A stretch of DNA of 39,123 bases from an uncultured Clostridia bacterium (GCA_944386175.1 CALXAB010000001.1:111645-150767); one strand, 5' to 3'; positions 1-7,848 are shown, counted from the stretch's first letter. Notes: generated by a model from the sequence alone, not told the origin. Numbers and translations: made by a program.

Positions 1-12
1 CTTTCTAGTTAT

Positions 13-78
13 ATTATAAAATATCATATATTTTTTTGCCATTTATTAATCTTACAATTATATTACATTTTTGTAAGA
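13..78 (-). promoter_or_regulatory. BceR-type operator and promoter reading left out of the window
   Basis: TTACA-N4-TGTAA lies at 63-76, matching the inverted repeat described for BceR-like response regulators (TNACA-N4-TGTAA). A further half-site TGTAA follows 11 bases on in the minus direction. A TATAAT -10 (minus strand, 13-18) sits 26 bases past the conserved block at 45-56. In known Bce modules the transporter genes follow the kinase with this kind of promoter between them, so a BceAB-like ABC transporter is expected just left of the window; that is inference. The same architecture recurs at 14285-14337. Confidence 0.6.
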
Positions 79-109
79 CTTTAATGTTAAAAAAAAAAGA
101 ATATGATTT

Positions 110-1198
110 CTATTTTAAAATCATATAACTATTTTTTGGAAAAATTATTCTTACTTCTGTTCCTTTATCTTTTTCCGAATTTAATTCTATTCCTAACCCT
201 AATTTATCACATAATTTTTTACATAAATACAACCCTATTCCTGTAGACTTTTGGCCAATAATTCTGCCATTTTCTCCTGTAAATCCTCTTTCAAATACCC
301 TAGTAATCTCTCCTTTTTTTATTCCTATTCCATTATCTTTAATATATAAAATAACCTTATCGTTTTTCTCTTTTGAAGAGATTATAATCTTCTTATCTTC
401 TTTTTTAGCATATTTAATAGCATTTTGTATAATTTGATTTACAATAAATATAGCCCATTTACCATCTGTATATACTTCCTCTGATTTTAAGTTATTTAGT
501 TCTATAGATATCTTTTCATTAAGTAATGTTGTTTTATTTTTTAGAATTGCACCATTTACAATCTCTTTTAAGTTTGTTTTACCTATTATATAATCTTTTT
601 CTACTGCATTGCTTCTAGCATAAAACAAGGCTTGTTCTGTATAGTTTTCTACTTTGTCTAATTCTTCGTCTATACTTCTCATTATTTCATTTTTATTGTA
701 TAAGCGACTAGTTTCTTGTGTTGTGAACTGCAAACTCTGATTATCCTTTTGATCTATGTTCTTATTATTTTCTATAATCAACTTACTAGCTGCAATTGGT
801 ATTTTAACTTCATGAATCCATAATTCAATATATTCTTTATATTCTTCTTGTATATTTTTATAATAATTTACATTTTCTAGCATTGATTTGCTTGTATCTT
901 GCAAAACTTCTTTTAATATCTTCCCTTCAATAAAATTTGGTGTTTTTATAATTTCTGAAATTAAATATTTTTCTTTTAACTCTCTCATATTATTCATTAA
1001 TTCATTATAATAGTGTTTTTTCCTTTTATATTCAATTAAAATGGCAAGAGATACTACAAAAATCACTATAACTGCGCAATATATTCTTACCAATATTCCA
1101 ATATGATATGCTAGTAATAATATTTCTATACTACAAATAGCTAATGCTATTCCAATAATTAATATCATTTTTTCTTTTATGAAATCTTTAAAATTCAT
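110..1198 (-). CDS. BceS-like intramembrane-sensing histidine kinase
   Basis: A 362-residue sensor kinase. Two closely spaced membrane segments (about residues 11-31 and 35-56) with almost no extracellular loop are typical of intramembrane-sensing kinases, which perceive cell-envelope antibiotics through a partner ABC transporter rather than directly. The phosphoacceptor box is WIHEVKIPI (His129), the BceS-family form. A C-terminal HATPase domain follows, with an N box (NQIIQNAIKYA), a DNGIGI G1 box and a TGIGLYL G2 box. The start codon overlaps the regulator's stop by four bases (ATGA), so the pair is translationally coupled. The partner transporter is not in the window. Family assignment is confident; the drug sensed cannot be read from sequence. 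Confidence 0.9.
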   Translation of the reverse strand: MNFKDFIKEKMILIIGIALAICSIEILLLAYHIGILVRIYCAVIVIFVVSLAILIEYKRKKHYYNELMNNMRELKEKYLISEIIKTPNFIEGKILKEVLQDTSKSMLENVNYYKNIQEEYKEYIELWIHEVKIPIAASKLIIENNKNIDQKDNQSLQFTTQETSRLYNKNEIMRSIDEELDKVENYTEQALFYARSNAVEKDYIIGKTNLKEIVNGAILKNKTTLLNEKISIELNNLKSEEVYTDGKWAIFIVNQIIQNAIKYAKKEDKKIIISSKEKNDKVILYIKDNGIGIKKGEITRVFERGFTGENGRIIGQKSTGIGLYLCKKLCDKLGLGIELNSEKDKGTEVRIIFPKNSYMILK

Positions 1199-1866
1199 TT
1201 TAATAAATACCCTTGTCCTCTCCTAGTTTCAATTCTATCTATAAGACCTAATTCTTCTAATTTATCTCTTAATCTTTTTACATTTACACTTAAAGTATTG
1301 TCATCTATAAATTCTTGGCTTTCCCATAGATAGTCCATTATTTCATCTCTTGATACTATTTTTCCTTTATTTATGCTTAAATAATATAAAATACTATATT
1401 CATTTTTTGTTAATTCTATCTTTTGACTATCTTTTTCAATTATTCTTTCAGATATGTTTAAAATAAAGTCATTACAGTTAATTTTTTGTATTCCTTTTTC
1501 TGATTTTTGGTTTCTTTTCAACAGTCCGTTAATTTTTGCTAATAATATTTGAATATTATATGGTTTTGTTACATATTGGTCAGCTCCGCCATATAAACTC
1601 ATTAGTTCGTCTATCTCATTGTCTCTACTTGTTACCATGATAATTGGCACATCTGATGTTTTTCTTATTTCTTTACATACATATTCTCCATCTGTATATG
1701 GTAAATTAATATCTAATAATACTAAATCTGATTTTTCATCTAATATATCTTGTATTGTATTATCAAATTTTTCTAAACTTTTAGCTATAAATCCATTTTT
1801 GTTTAAAAATGTTTCTAATTCTTTTCGTATTTTTTTATCATCTTCTACTATTAATATTTTTTGCAT
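1195..1866 (-). CDS. BceR-like response regulator (OmpR/PhoB family)
   Basis: A 223-residue two-domain regulator. The receiver has the acidic pair at residues 9-10, the phosphoacceptor Asp52 in LLDINLP, and the conserved Lys in TKPYN. The C-terminal winged helix ends RRGQGYLL as in OmpR-family regulators. Start at the ATG preceded by GGAGG, nine bases away. It is first in a two-gene operon with the kinase. Its likely targets are the two matching operators at 63-76 and 14324-14337 (see findings). The BceR subgroup is inferred from the kinase type and the operator, not from the regulator alone. Confidence 0.9.
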   Translation of the reverse strand: MQKILIVEDDKKIRKELETFLNKNGFIAKSLEKFDNTIQDILDEKSDLVLLDINLPYTDGEYVCKEIRKTSDVPIIMVTSRDNEIDELMSLYGGADQYVTKPYNIQILLAKINGLLKRNQKSEKGIQKINCNDFILNISERIIEKDSQKIELTKNEYSILYYLSINKGKIVSRDEIMDYLWESQEFIDDNTLSVNVKRLRDKLEELGLIDRIETRRGQGYLLK

Positions 1867-1902
1867 AAATTTTAACCTCCAAAATTACTATATGAATTTT
1901 TA

Positions 1903-2446
1903 TCATAATAAAGCTGTTCCTTTTTTCGGTACAGAATATTTACTTATATCTACACCTTCTAATTCCAAAAGTTTCAATTTGTTATTTATTCCTCCTCCAT
2001 AGCCTGTTAAACTTCCATTACTTCCTACAACCCTATGACATGGAATAATAATTGAGATTGGATTGTGTCCTACTGCTCCGACCCACTGCTTGTGCTGACA
2101 TTTTCTTTATTCCTCTTTCTTTTGCTATTTGTTTTGCTATATCATTATAAGTTATTACTTCACCATAAGGAATACACATTAATATTTTCCATACATCTTT
2201 TCTAAATTCACTACCAACAGGTTCTATTTCTAATTCATCTATTTTTGGTTTTTCTCCACCAAAATATCTATCTAGCCATTTTTTGGTTTTATTTAGAATC
2301 TTAATATTATCTACTTCTTGTAACTCTTCTTTAAAATTTGATAAATAGTATTTTTGATTTTCTATCCATAAACCAATTAATTTATCATTCTTTGAAGCTA
2401 GTAAAATATCTCCGATTGGTGAATTATAGTTCATTATATATACCAT
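1903..2446 (-). pseudogene. ogt: Methylated-DNA--protein-cysteine methyltransferase, frameshifted
   Basis: The first frame (from 2446) encodes the N-terminal ribonuclease-H-like part and the start of the DNA-binding domain, up to MSAQAVG. At about 2080 an extra base (a G on the plus strand, within ctccGaccc) shifts the frame and the first frame then ends at 2033. The other frame resumes with [19 protein letters not shown], containing the PCHRV active-site cysteine that accepts the alkyl group, and continues to a TGA at 1903. The two parts join into one complete Ogt-length protein of about 180 residues. Either a recent pseudogene or an assembly error; a similar single-base insertion occurs twice in the DUF2207 gene. 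Confidence 0.85.
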
Positions 2447-2559
2447 TTTTTCACATCCTATCTTATATTAAAATCATAAAGTTAATATTATTATTTTGAA
2501 TATTTCTTGTAATATTTTTGTAATATGATTAAATTCCCCTGTAAATTTTATTCATTTTA

Positions 2560-2589
2560 TTGACTTTTTACTCATAAATAAATTATAAT
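2560..2589 (+). promoter_or_regulatory. Promoter of the antitoxin RNA
   Basis: TTGACT at 2560-2565, an 18-base spacer, and TATAAT at 2584-2589. The predicted start near 2596 is the same distance from the TATAGGAAATGA repeat as in the opposing promoter. Confidence 0.65.
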
Positions 2590-2595
2590 GAGTAT

Positions 2596-2686
2596 AGGAA
2601 ATGACAAATCCACAAACGTGGTTTTGCCGAAATAGATATAAAAACTCACATCTAAATCGTCAAATTTTTACAGATGTGAGTTTTTT
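2596..2686 (+). ncRNA. Candidate antisense antitoxin RNA (RNA II-like)
   Basis: A transcript of about 91 nt is bounded by a good promoter (2560-2589) and the shared bidirectional terminator (2640-2686). It has no credible coding frame. It carries both 5' repeats and overlaps the toxin transcript only in the terminator, the arrangement of the Fst/par antitoxin RNA II. CCAC and GTGG (2610-2621) can form a small hairpin presenting the second repeat. Function is inferred from architecture. Confidence 0.6.
2640..2686. terminator. Bidirectional terminator shared by toxin and antitoxin RNAs
   Basis: Perfect 13-bp stem (2641-2653 with 2672-2684, core ACTCACATCT), an 18-base loop, a T-run on the plus strand at 2681-2686 and an A-run at 2640-2644 that acts as the U-run for the minus transcript. 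Confidence 0.85.
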
Positions 2687-2711
2687 ATTATTTATGTAGT
2701 TGCTTATCAAC

Positions 2712-2807
2712 CTAGCTCTTATACAGAACTGCTGTCAAGGCAACGTTTAATGTTAAAGATAACATTAGAGACAATATTAAAAATAGTATTACTTTAACCA
2801 TAAACAT
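2712..2807 (-). CDS. Small hydrophobic type I toxin candidate
   Basis: A 31-residue peptide: MFMVK, a single hydrophobic helix (about residues 4-28, rich in Leu, Ile and Val) and a short basic end (LYKS). Its strong AGGAAGGG ribosome binding site lies five bases before the first ATG; a second in-frame ATG follows at 2801. A 5-6 bp hairpin (TACGAA/TTCGTA, 2819-2832) abuts the binding site, as in Fst RNA I where a stem-loop limits toxin translation. The messenger would run from about 2876 to 2640 (roughly 237 nt), close to the size of RNA I of pAD1. Fst-family toxins are membrane peptides of about 33 residues. No sequence identity to a known toxin is claimed; the assignment rests on locus architecture. 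Confidence 0.65.
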   Translation of the reverse strand: MFMVKVILFLILSLMLSLTLNVALTAVLYKS

Positions 2808-2883
2808 CACCACCCTTCCTACGAAGATTCGTAAAATCAGGTGGCAAAACCACATCTGCTTTTCATCATTTCCTATAGTCGTT

Positions 2884-2912
2884 ATTTTACATTATTATTC
2901 TAATTTTGTCTA
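2884..2912 (-). promoter_or_regulatory. Promoter of the toxin messenger
   Basis: On the minus strand TAGACA (2907-2912), a 17-base spacer, then TAAAAT (2884-2889); each hexamer differs from consensus at one position. The start would fall in or just before the TATAGGAAATGA repeat. Confidence 0.65.
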
Positions 2913-3045
2913 TAATTTTTATTAAATCTATAAATATTTTTTAACTTTAAAGACAAATTACTATCTTGTGTTTCGATTATATCATAAAGGACAAGTAATT
3001 TTTAACTTAATTACTTTCCCTATTTATTGTAATTTGTAAGAATGA

Positions 3046-3416
3046 TTACTGTTCTTCATACCATTTTGCAAATTCTTGCATCGCTTGTACTGAACCATCA
3101 ATTTTTCTTCTATTTTCTCTCTCTTCTGAATCCATTTCAGCCAAAGTTTTATCAAAACCTAATGGTTTAAAGATATACCATAAGTCTGACCATTTTTCTG
3201 CCCTGTCTAATCCTCGTATTTTTTCTGATAAATTTCCAGGATGTTTTCCGTAAAAATAATGAATATTACTTTTGCAGTTGCTATTTCTTTTATATCATCA
3301 CTTCTTGGCTCATCTAATTCATAATTAAATGTAGTAAATTTTAAATTTCTAAAACATTTTTCTGCTGATTTTATTTTTCCTATATTATGTGTTACAAAAA
3401 TAATTTCTTTTTCCAT
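3046..3416 (-). pseudogene. Non-canonical purine NTP pyrophosphatase (HAM1/RdgB family), internally deleted
   Basis: The N-terminal part reads FVTHNIGKIKSAEK and DEPRSDDIKEIATAKV, the substrate-binding start of the family (T-x-N-x-x-K). The frame then closes at 3207. A second frame from about 3256 to a TAA at 3046 reads FYGKHPGNLSEKIRGLDRAE through a C-terminus ending EFAKWYEEQ. Together they make about 118 residues, against roughly 190 for a whole enzyme. The missing middle includes the LDSG segment with the catalytic aspartate. The gene is therefore dead by deletion plus frame change; unlike ogt, one sequencing error cannot explain it. Confidence 0.8.
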
Positions 3417-3529
3417 TATTCATTCCTCTCATTCAAAAAATATATCTAATCTTTTCTTTTTATATAATTGTTCCTTTCATAAGATTATATATTTATACAT
3501 AATAATCTCTACAAATCTTAGTAGCTGAT

Positions 3530-4207
3530 CTATTCATTAAGGGTATCTATTATTTTATAACTCTCATCTACTATTTTTATAATTTCTTCATCTTTCAAAG
3601 TATCATCTAATATAATCGCAATCCAGCTTTTCTTATTCATGTGATAAGCTTTATAAAATCCCTTTTGCTGCAAGAGTTCTTCTACTCTATTTTCCACAAG
3701 TTTTAAATCAATTATTTCAATTTCTTCATTCCCAACATCTATTTTATTTCTTAGTATGTTCATTATAATTCCATACCATTTGTTGTTGTTTTGGTTTCTA
3801 AAAACTCCATAGTCTGGAAACTTTTCCCATAAAAATTCTGGAACACTTCCATATTTTTTTATTATCAAATTTGTAATTCTATTTGCCTGATTTGAATGAA
3901 AATAGAGTTTATTGCAACAATTTTTAGCAATATCTTTTAAAATATTTTCATATTCCTTTCTAACTTTACCAACAAATTCCCCTGTCGAATCTTCTATTCT
4001 AAAATTAACATACTCATCTCCAAATTCTGCATCATATACTTTCCCAGTAATTTTACCATCATCAGTCATTGAAATTTCTGCCCTGAAACTATTATTCATA
4101 AATTGTTTTGTAAAAAAATATATATCATTTTTCTTTATAAAACCATAATCTTGTAATTTACTATAATCTATTTTCATTTTGCTGAAAATTGTTTCCTCTA
4201 TACTCAT
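3530..4207 (-). CDS. MmcQ/YjbR-family protein
   Basis: A 225-residue protein. The C-terminal half carries the family hallmarks: FPDYGVFRNQNNNKWYGIIM, EIIDLKLVENRVEELLQQKG, FYKAYHMNKKSWIAIILDD. MmcQ/YjbR proteins have a CyaY-like fold proposed to bind DNA; their cellular role is not settled. The N-terminal 110 residues form an extra domain often seen in clostridial members. Start at ATG 4207, with GGAGGT ten bases upstream. It appears monocistronic; 4208-4422 upstream holds no gene I can support. Confidence 0.8.
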   Translation of the reverse strand: MSIEETIFSKMKIDYSKLQDYGFIKKNDIYFFTKQFMNNSFRAEISMTDDGKITGKVYDAEFGDEYVNFRIEDSTGEFVGKVRKEYENILKDIAKNCCNKLYFHSNQANRITNLIIKKYGSVPEFLWEKFPDYGVFRNQNNNKWYGIIMNILRNKIDVGNEEIEIIDLKLVENRVEELLQQKGFYKAYHMNKKSWIAIILDDTLKDEEIIKIVDESYKIIDTLNE

Positions 4208-4422
4208 TTTTATATTACCTCCACAATCTAAAGAAACTATTATTTGTTTAGATTATATATTAAAAAACCAATAAGTTCAACCTCTTATCTGCCTTATTTA
4301 TTGTAATAATTTATTATTCTAATACCAATTCTTTTTTAGGGCAAAATTAGAGCATTTTCCATATCTTATGTACTTATTATAATCTATTTAAAGACATTAC
4401 TCCTCCTTTTATAACAATATTA

Positions 4423-5277
4423 TTAGTTTAAATTATATCCTAATTTATCAATAACCGTTTCTATATCATCTTTTATTAAAATCAATTTATCATCTATATC
4501 TAAAACCCAATTTGATACATTTTCTTTATTTATTCTTGATAAATTCCAATTTTTATTTTGATAAGTCATCTGTTCAAATGGAAATCGTATTATTCCTGGA
4601 GTATTAAATCCCACACCCAATTCTAATAACAAAACTTTTTTATCTTTATTTTTATCTAAAAACTCTGCATACTTTTTATCTTGCTTATACCAATAATCAT
4701 CTTGAACAAAATAAGCATCTTTTCTTAAATTTACTTCCATGTTTCCACCACATACCGGACATTTTGGTACTAATTCTTTTGGAATTTTCAAATCTTGATT
4801 TATATTTTTTATCATTTCTTTTATTATGTCTGAAGCATCATATAATTTATTATGACAAGCTTTTGCGCATTGTATCATTTTATAGCTTCCTTGTGTTGCA
4901 AATATTTTTTCTTTATTAAAACCAGCCTTTTCAAATTGGTCATCTACATTAGTTGTAATTACAAAATATTCTTTTTCATTTACTAATTTTAAAATATCTT
5001 TATATAACTTAGTTGCTTCTATTCCTACATCATTAATATAAATATATTTGGCAAAAAATGCCCACTTTTCTTCTTGTGATTTAAAATCATAAAAAGATGC
5101 TGTGTACATATCTTCAAAACCATATTTTTTTATAAATTCCACAAAATTTTTTTCAAATCTTTCTCCAGAATATTCTAGACCTGCAGAAGTTGAAAGACCT
5201 GCTCCTGCACCTATTAAAATACAGTCAGCATTTTGTATTAGTTGTTTTAGGCTTAATATTTTATTTTTATTTTCCAT
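4423..5277 (-). CDS. Class M sirtuin (SirTM), probable protein ADP-ribosyltransferase
   Basis: NAD-binding motifs GAGAGLSTSAG and ITTNVDD are present. A zinc site is formed by CAKAC and CPVC. The position normally held by the catalytic histidine (HGS in deacetylating sirtuins) is Gln in FATQGSY, as reported for class M sirtuins that ADP-ribosylate proteins. The upstream gene is a zinc-type macrodomain, the known partner that removes the modification. In staphylococci and streptococci the pair sits with GcvH-like and LplA2 lipoate proteins; none is here, so the substrate is open. Start chosen at ATG 5277 (AAAGGA 12 bases upstream); ATG 5289 and GTG 5304 are in-frame alternatives. Confidence 0.8.
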   Translation of the reverse strand: MENKNKILSLKQLIQNADCILIGAGAGLSTSAGLEYSGERFEKNFVEFIKKYGFEDMYTASFYDFKSQEEKWAFFAKYIYINDVGIEATKLYKDILKLVNEKEYFVITTNVDDQFEKAGFNKEKIFATQGSYKMIQCAKACHNKLYDASDIIKEMIKNINQDLKIPKELVPKCPVCGGNMEVNLRKDAYFVQDDYWYKQDKKYAEFLDKNKDKKVLLLELGVGFNTPGIIRFPFEQMTYQNKNWNLSRINKENVSNWVLDIDDKLILIKDDIETVIDKLGYNLN

Positions 5278-5326
5278 ATTTACTATCATTCCTTTCTCAG
5301 GCACAAATCTGGTTGGAAAAGAATTA

Positions 5327-5417
5327 AATTTTGGCTAGGCAAACGAGTTTGAAATTTATGAGGCGTACTTTTTGTACGTTGATTAAATTTCAAATGAAGT
5401 TTAACGACGCCAAAATT
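5327..5417. repeat. 91-bp palindrome between macrodomain and sirtuin genes
   Basis: Three nested arms: AATTTTGGC with GCCAAAATT (5327-5335, 5409-5417), TTTGAAATTTA with its complement (5348-5358, 5384-5394), and CGTAC with GTACG around a TTTTT loop (5364-5378). It fills most of the 117-bp intercistronic gap. As RNA it would be a long, interrupted hairpin that could uncouple or protect the two halves of the message. It could equally be a small mobile element. No long T-run follows, so it is not a classic terminator. Confidence 0.7.
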
Positions 5418-5421
5418 GTAA

Positions 5422-6204
5422 TTATTTTTCAACCTTTTCACCTAAGTTTCTAAAATAAATATCATAATCTTCATTTGAGAATACATTAAATACTATTTTA
5501 TCAAAATATTTTTTATTTTCTTTTAAATATTCTTCTACTGTTTCTATTGCAATTTTACTTGCTTCTTTTTTTGGAAATCTAAATTCTCCTGTTGATATAC
5601 AAGGAAATGCTAATGTTCTTATATTACTTTCTTTTGCTAGTTCCATTGAATTTATATAACATTCTTTTAGTTGTTCTATTTCTTTTTCTGTAACACTATT
5701 ATATATAATTGGACCTACTGTGTGAATAACGTATTTTGAAGGTAAATTATATGCTTTTGTAATAAAAGCTTTTCCTGTTTTTATTACTCCAATTTCTTTC
5801 ATTTTTTCACTACATTCAATTCTTAAATTTACTCCTGCAAAGGTGTGTATTTGATTGTCAATACATTTATGGCAAGGTACAAAACAACCTAGCCCTTGTG
5901 AATTTGCGGCATTTACAATAGCACTTATCTTTAATGTTGTAATATCTCCTTTCCATAAGCATATTTTATTATCAAATAATAATTTAATATCTTTTACATT
6001 TGTAATTATTTTATTTTTCAATCTTTCTTGCAAAAATTCATTTTCTACTTTTATATAGTTGTCTGAAATTTCTTTTGGATCTCTTATATTACATAAGCTT
6101 CTCCATAATTTTTCCTTTTCTTCTTCGTTTTGAGGTAACTGTTTTATTGAAATTTGACTATTTTCTTTAAGTAAATAATCTATTAAAAAATCTAACTTTT
6201 CCAA
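5422..6204 (-). CDS. Zinc-type macrodomain protein-ADP-ribose hydrolase
   Basis: A 260-residue protein with an N-terminal helical extension (about 1-75) and a macrodomain. KGDITTLKISAIVNAANSQ is the ADP-ribose-binding start. GCFVPCHKCIDNQIHTFAG has the Cys/His arrangement found in SirTM-linked macrodomains, where it holds a zinc ion near the active site. VIHTVGPII and ISTGEFRFP complete the fold. It should hydrolyse ADP-ribose from proteins modified by the neighbouring sirtuin. Start is a TTG at 6204 with GGAG eight bases upstream; the ATG near it is out of frame. First gene of the pair, 117 bp (with the palindrome) before the sirtuin start region. Confidence 0.9.
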   Translation of the reverse strand: MEKLDFLIDYLLKENSQISIKQLPQNEEEKEKLWRSLCNIRDPKEISDNYIKVENEFLQERLKNKIITNVKDIKLLFDNKICLWKGDITTLKISAIVNAANSQGLGCFVPCHKCIDNQIHTFAGVNLRIECSEKMKEIGVIKTGKAFITKAYNLPSKYVIHTVGPIIYNSVTEKEIEQLKECYINSMELAKESNIRTLAFPCISTGEFRFPKKEASKIAIETVEEYLKENKKYFDKIVFNVFSNEDYDIYFRNLGEKVEK

Positions 6205-6286
6205 ATTAACATCTCCTTGTATAATATGTTTATAAGGTTTATTTAATAATGAATTTTATAAACAAATTACCTACTATCTTATTATC

Positions 6287-6319
6287 AATAGGGTTACTTA
6301 TTTTTTTAGTAACCCTATT
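6287..6319. terminator. Hairpin downstream of the MBL-like gene
   Basis: Perfect 12-bp stem AATAGGGTTACT (6287-6298) with AGTAACCCTATT (6308-6319), nine-base loop. It lies 12 bases after the stop of the gene at 6331. The U-run is weak on both strands, so termination is likely rather than certain. Confidence 0.55.
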
Positions 6320-6330
6320 ACAATATATTT

Positions 6331-7137
6331 TTAGTTTTGTGGAAAGAAGTATTCAGCTGTCATATCTAAATAATTTAAACCACTATATTCTGGATATTTG
6401 TCCTTTACTTTATCTTTAAAATCATTTATATCTTTGCTGTCTTTTGCAATTACTTTTATTTCTTCAAGATATGCAACTTTTGTATCGACATCTTTTAAAG
6501 TCTCTGGTGTATAATGACTTGACAATACTAGATTATATTCTTTTTCTTTGTACCTTTTTAATTGTGCAATAATTGCATTTGCATGCTCTTTCCCTGCTAC
6601 TATTGAATGGCAATCATGTCCTAACATGTGTGTATATACACAGCTTATTTGCGGGAATTCGATTTCAATATTTTCATCATGATATATAATATTTAATTCA
6701 AATCCGCCTATATTAACTTTGTTATCTTTTAATATATTTGTTATTTCATGATATTCTTTTGCAAAAGTTCCACCAAATGATGTTTCAAATCCAGTAACAA
6801 GATTATGTATTGTACCTTCCTTCATTGATTTTATTGTACCTTCTGAAGCATAACCTTTTATGTTTTTAAAAATTGTTCCTCCGTTTGGATGATCTGAAAA
6901 TACTTTTCCTACAATGTTTTTGTTTAATCTTTTAACATATTCTTCAAACTCTCCTAAATTATCATAAAATGCTGGGAATTCTACTAATAATACATTCTCC
7001 TTATTTTCTAAAATATAACTTTCATCATACATTAAATCATTAGTTTGATAACAATGTAATTTTATATTACCAAAATCATATATATCCATAAATCCTTTTT
7101 TTAAATTAACTTTTGAAACTTCCATTTTATATTTCAT
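6331..7137 (-). CDS. Metallo-beta-lactamase-fold-like hydrolase, divergent
   Basis: About 268 residues, soluble. The layout suggests an MBL fold: an early strand-rich part (NVLLVEFPAF), a motif-like VFSDHPNGG where the fold normally has HxHxDH, THMLGHDCHSI in the middle and LVLSSHYTP near the end. The canonical HxHxDH is not intact, so metal use and catalysis are uncertain. The gene is transcribed away from an HxlR regulator that probably controls it. Start taken as ATG 7137, six bases after GAGG; ATG 7125 (MEVSKVN) and ATG 7149 are alternatives. Product name is tentative. Confidence 0.5.
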   Translation of the reverse strand: MKYKMEVSKVNLKKGFMDIYDFGNIKLHCYQTNDLMYDESYILENKENVLLVEFPAFYDNLGEFEEYVKRLNKNIVGKVFSDHPNGGTIFKNIKGYASEGTIKSMKEGTIHNLVTGFETSFGGTFAKEYHEITNILKDNKVNIGGFELNIIYHDENIEIEFPQISCVYTHMLGHDCHSIVAGKEHANAIIAQLKRYKEKEYNLVLSSHYTPETLKDVDTKVAYLEEIKVIAKDSKDINDFKDKVKDKYPEYSGLNYLDMTAEYFFPQN

Positions 7138-7217
7138 TCCTTTCCTCATATTGAAATTTAGTAGCTACTCTATTTTTTAAATTCTGTAACTATTTTACTT
7201 TCATTTTTAGATGTTGT

Positions 7218-7349
7218 AAAGTAGGCACTTTTTTGTAATCTAGTTTCCTAAAGGATACTTTTATGTATTTTACTATATTTCAGATTGTAAATTTTTTTAT
7301 ATTTTTATCACATACACACTTTTTTATTACTACTATCCTAAAATATACT
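7218..7349. promoter_or_regulatory. Repeated motifs between the HxlR gene and its divergent partner
   Basis: TCCTAAAGGATACT (7246-7259) and TCCTAAAATATACT (7336-7349) match at 12 of 14 positions, one near each gene. AAAGT-N4-ACTTT at 7218-7231 is a separate short palindrome. These are the best candidates for the HxlR operator; no footprint or consensus for this protein is known to me. Confidence 0.35.
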
Positions 7350-7423
7350 ATTGTTGATTTTATTGAATTTTATAGTTTACTTTTTTTTCATTCTTTGATA
7401 TACTTTATATGGAGATGATAAAA

Positions 7424-7744
7424 ATGAAAAAAGAATTACCTGCTTGTCCTGTTGAAATAACCATGGGGTTAATTGGAGATAAATGGAAGGTTTTAATCAT
7501 AAGAGATTTATTAACTGGTACAAAAAGGTTTGGAGAATTAAAAAAATCTTTAAATGGTATTACTCAAAAAGTACTGACAAATAATTTAAGACAAATGGAA
7601 TCGTCTGGTCTTATTAACCGAAAAGTTTATGCTGAAGTACCTCCACGAGTTGAGTATTCACTTTCTGATACTGGCTTAAGTCTAAAACCTATTTTAGATT
7701 CTATGGTGAAATGGGGAAATGAATATAAAGAAAAAATCAAATAG
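7424..7744 (+). CDS. HxlR-family transcriptional regulator
   Basis: A 106-residue winged-helix regulator: MKKELPACPVEITMGLIGDK, then WKVLIIRDLLTGTKRFGELK and ITQKVLTNNLRQMESSGLI (recognition region), and the wing VPPRVEYSLSDTG. The N-terminal CPVE cysteine (residue 8) is the conserved thiol that senses electrophiles or oxidants in relatives such as YodB and HypR; here that role is inference. Start chosen at ATG 7424, nine bases after GGAG at 7411-7414; two upstream in-frame ATGs (7409, 7415) overlap the binding site. Divergent from the MBL-like gene. Confidence 0.9.
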   Translation: MKKELPACPVEITMGLIGDKWKVLIIRDLLTGTKRFGELKKSLNGITQKVLTNNLRQMESSGLINRKVYAEVPPRVEYSLSDTGLSLKPILDSMVKWGNEYKEKIK

Positions 7745-7848
7745 TGAATCTATTTTTATTCATCTTATTTCTCCATTTCCTTATTTATTGATTAATAATA
7801 ATATATAATATCATATTATACAAAAAATACAAAAAAATACAAAAAAAA

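Larger units (their letters stand above)
2593..2877. repeat. Paired repeats at the 5' ends of two convergent RNAs
   Basis: TATAGGAAATGA (2593-2604) and GTGGTTTTGCC (2618-2628) on the plus strand recur on the minus strand at 2866-2877 and 2843-2853. As DNA this is an inverted repeat about 240 bp apart. In the two converging transcripts they are direct repeats in the same order, as with DRa and DRb of the pAD1 par locus, where they mediate RNA-RNA contact. Confidence 0.75.

Noticed and set aside
3001-3045. BceR-type half-sites (TTGTAAG) near 3030 and TTGTAAT near 2510
   Set aside because: Only single or direct half-sites without the TNACA-N4-TGTAA inverted repeat or a promoter at the right spacing.
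4380-4405. AGGAGGAG followed by ATG and a six-codon minus-strand frame (MSLNRL)
   Set aside because: Strong binding site but the frame is too short and uninformative to call a gene; possibly a remnant or leader.
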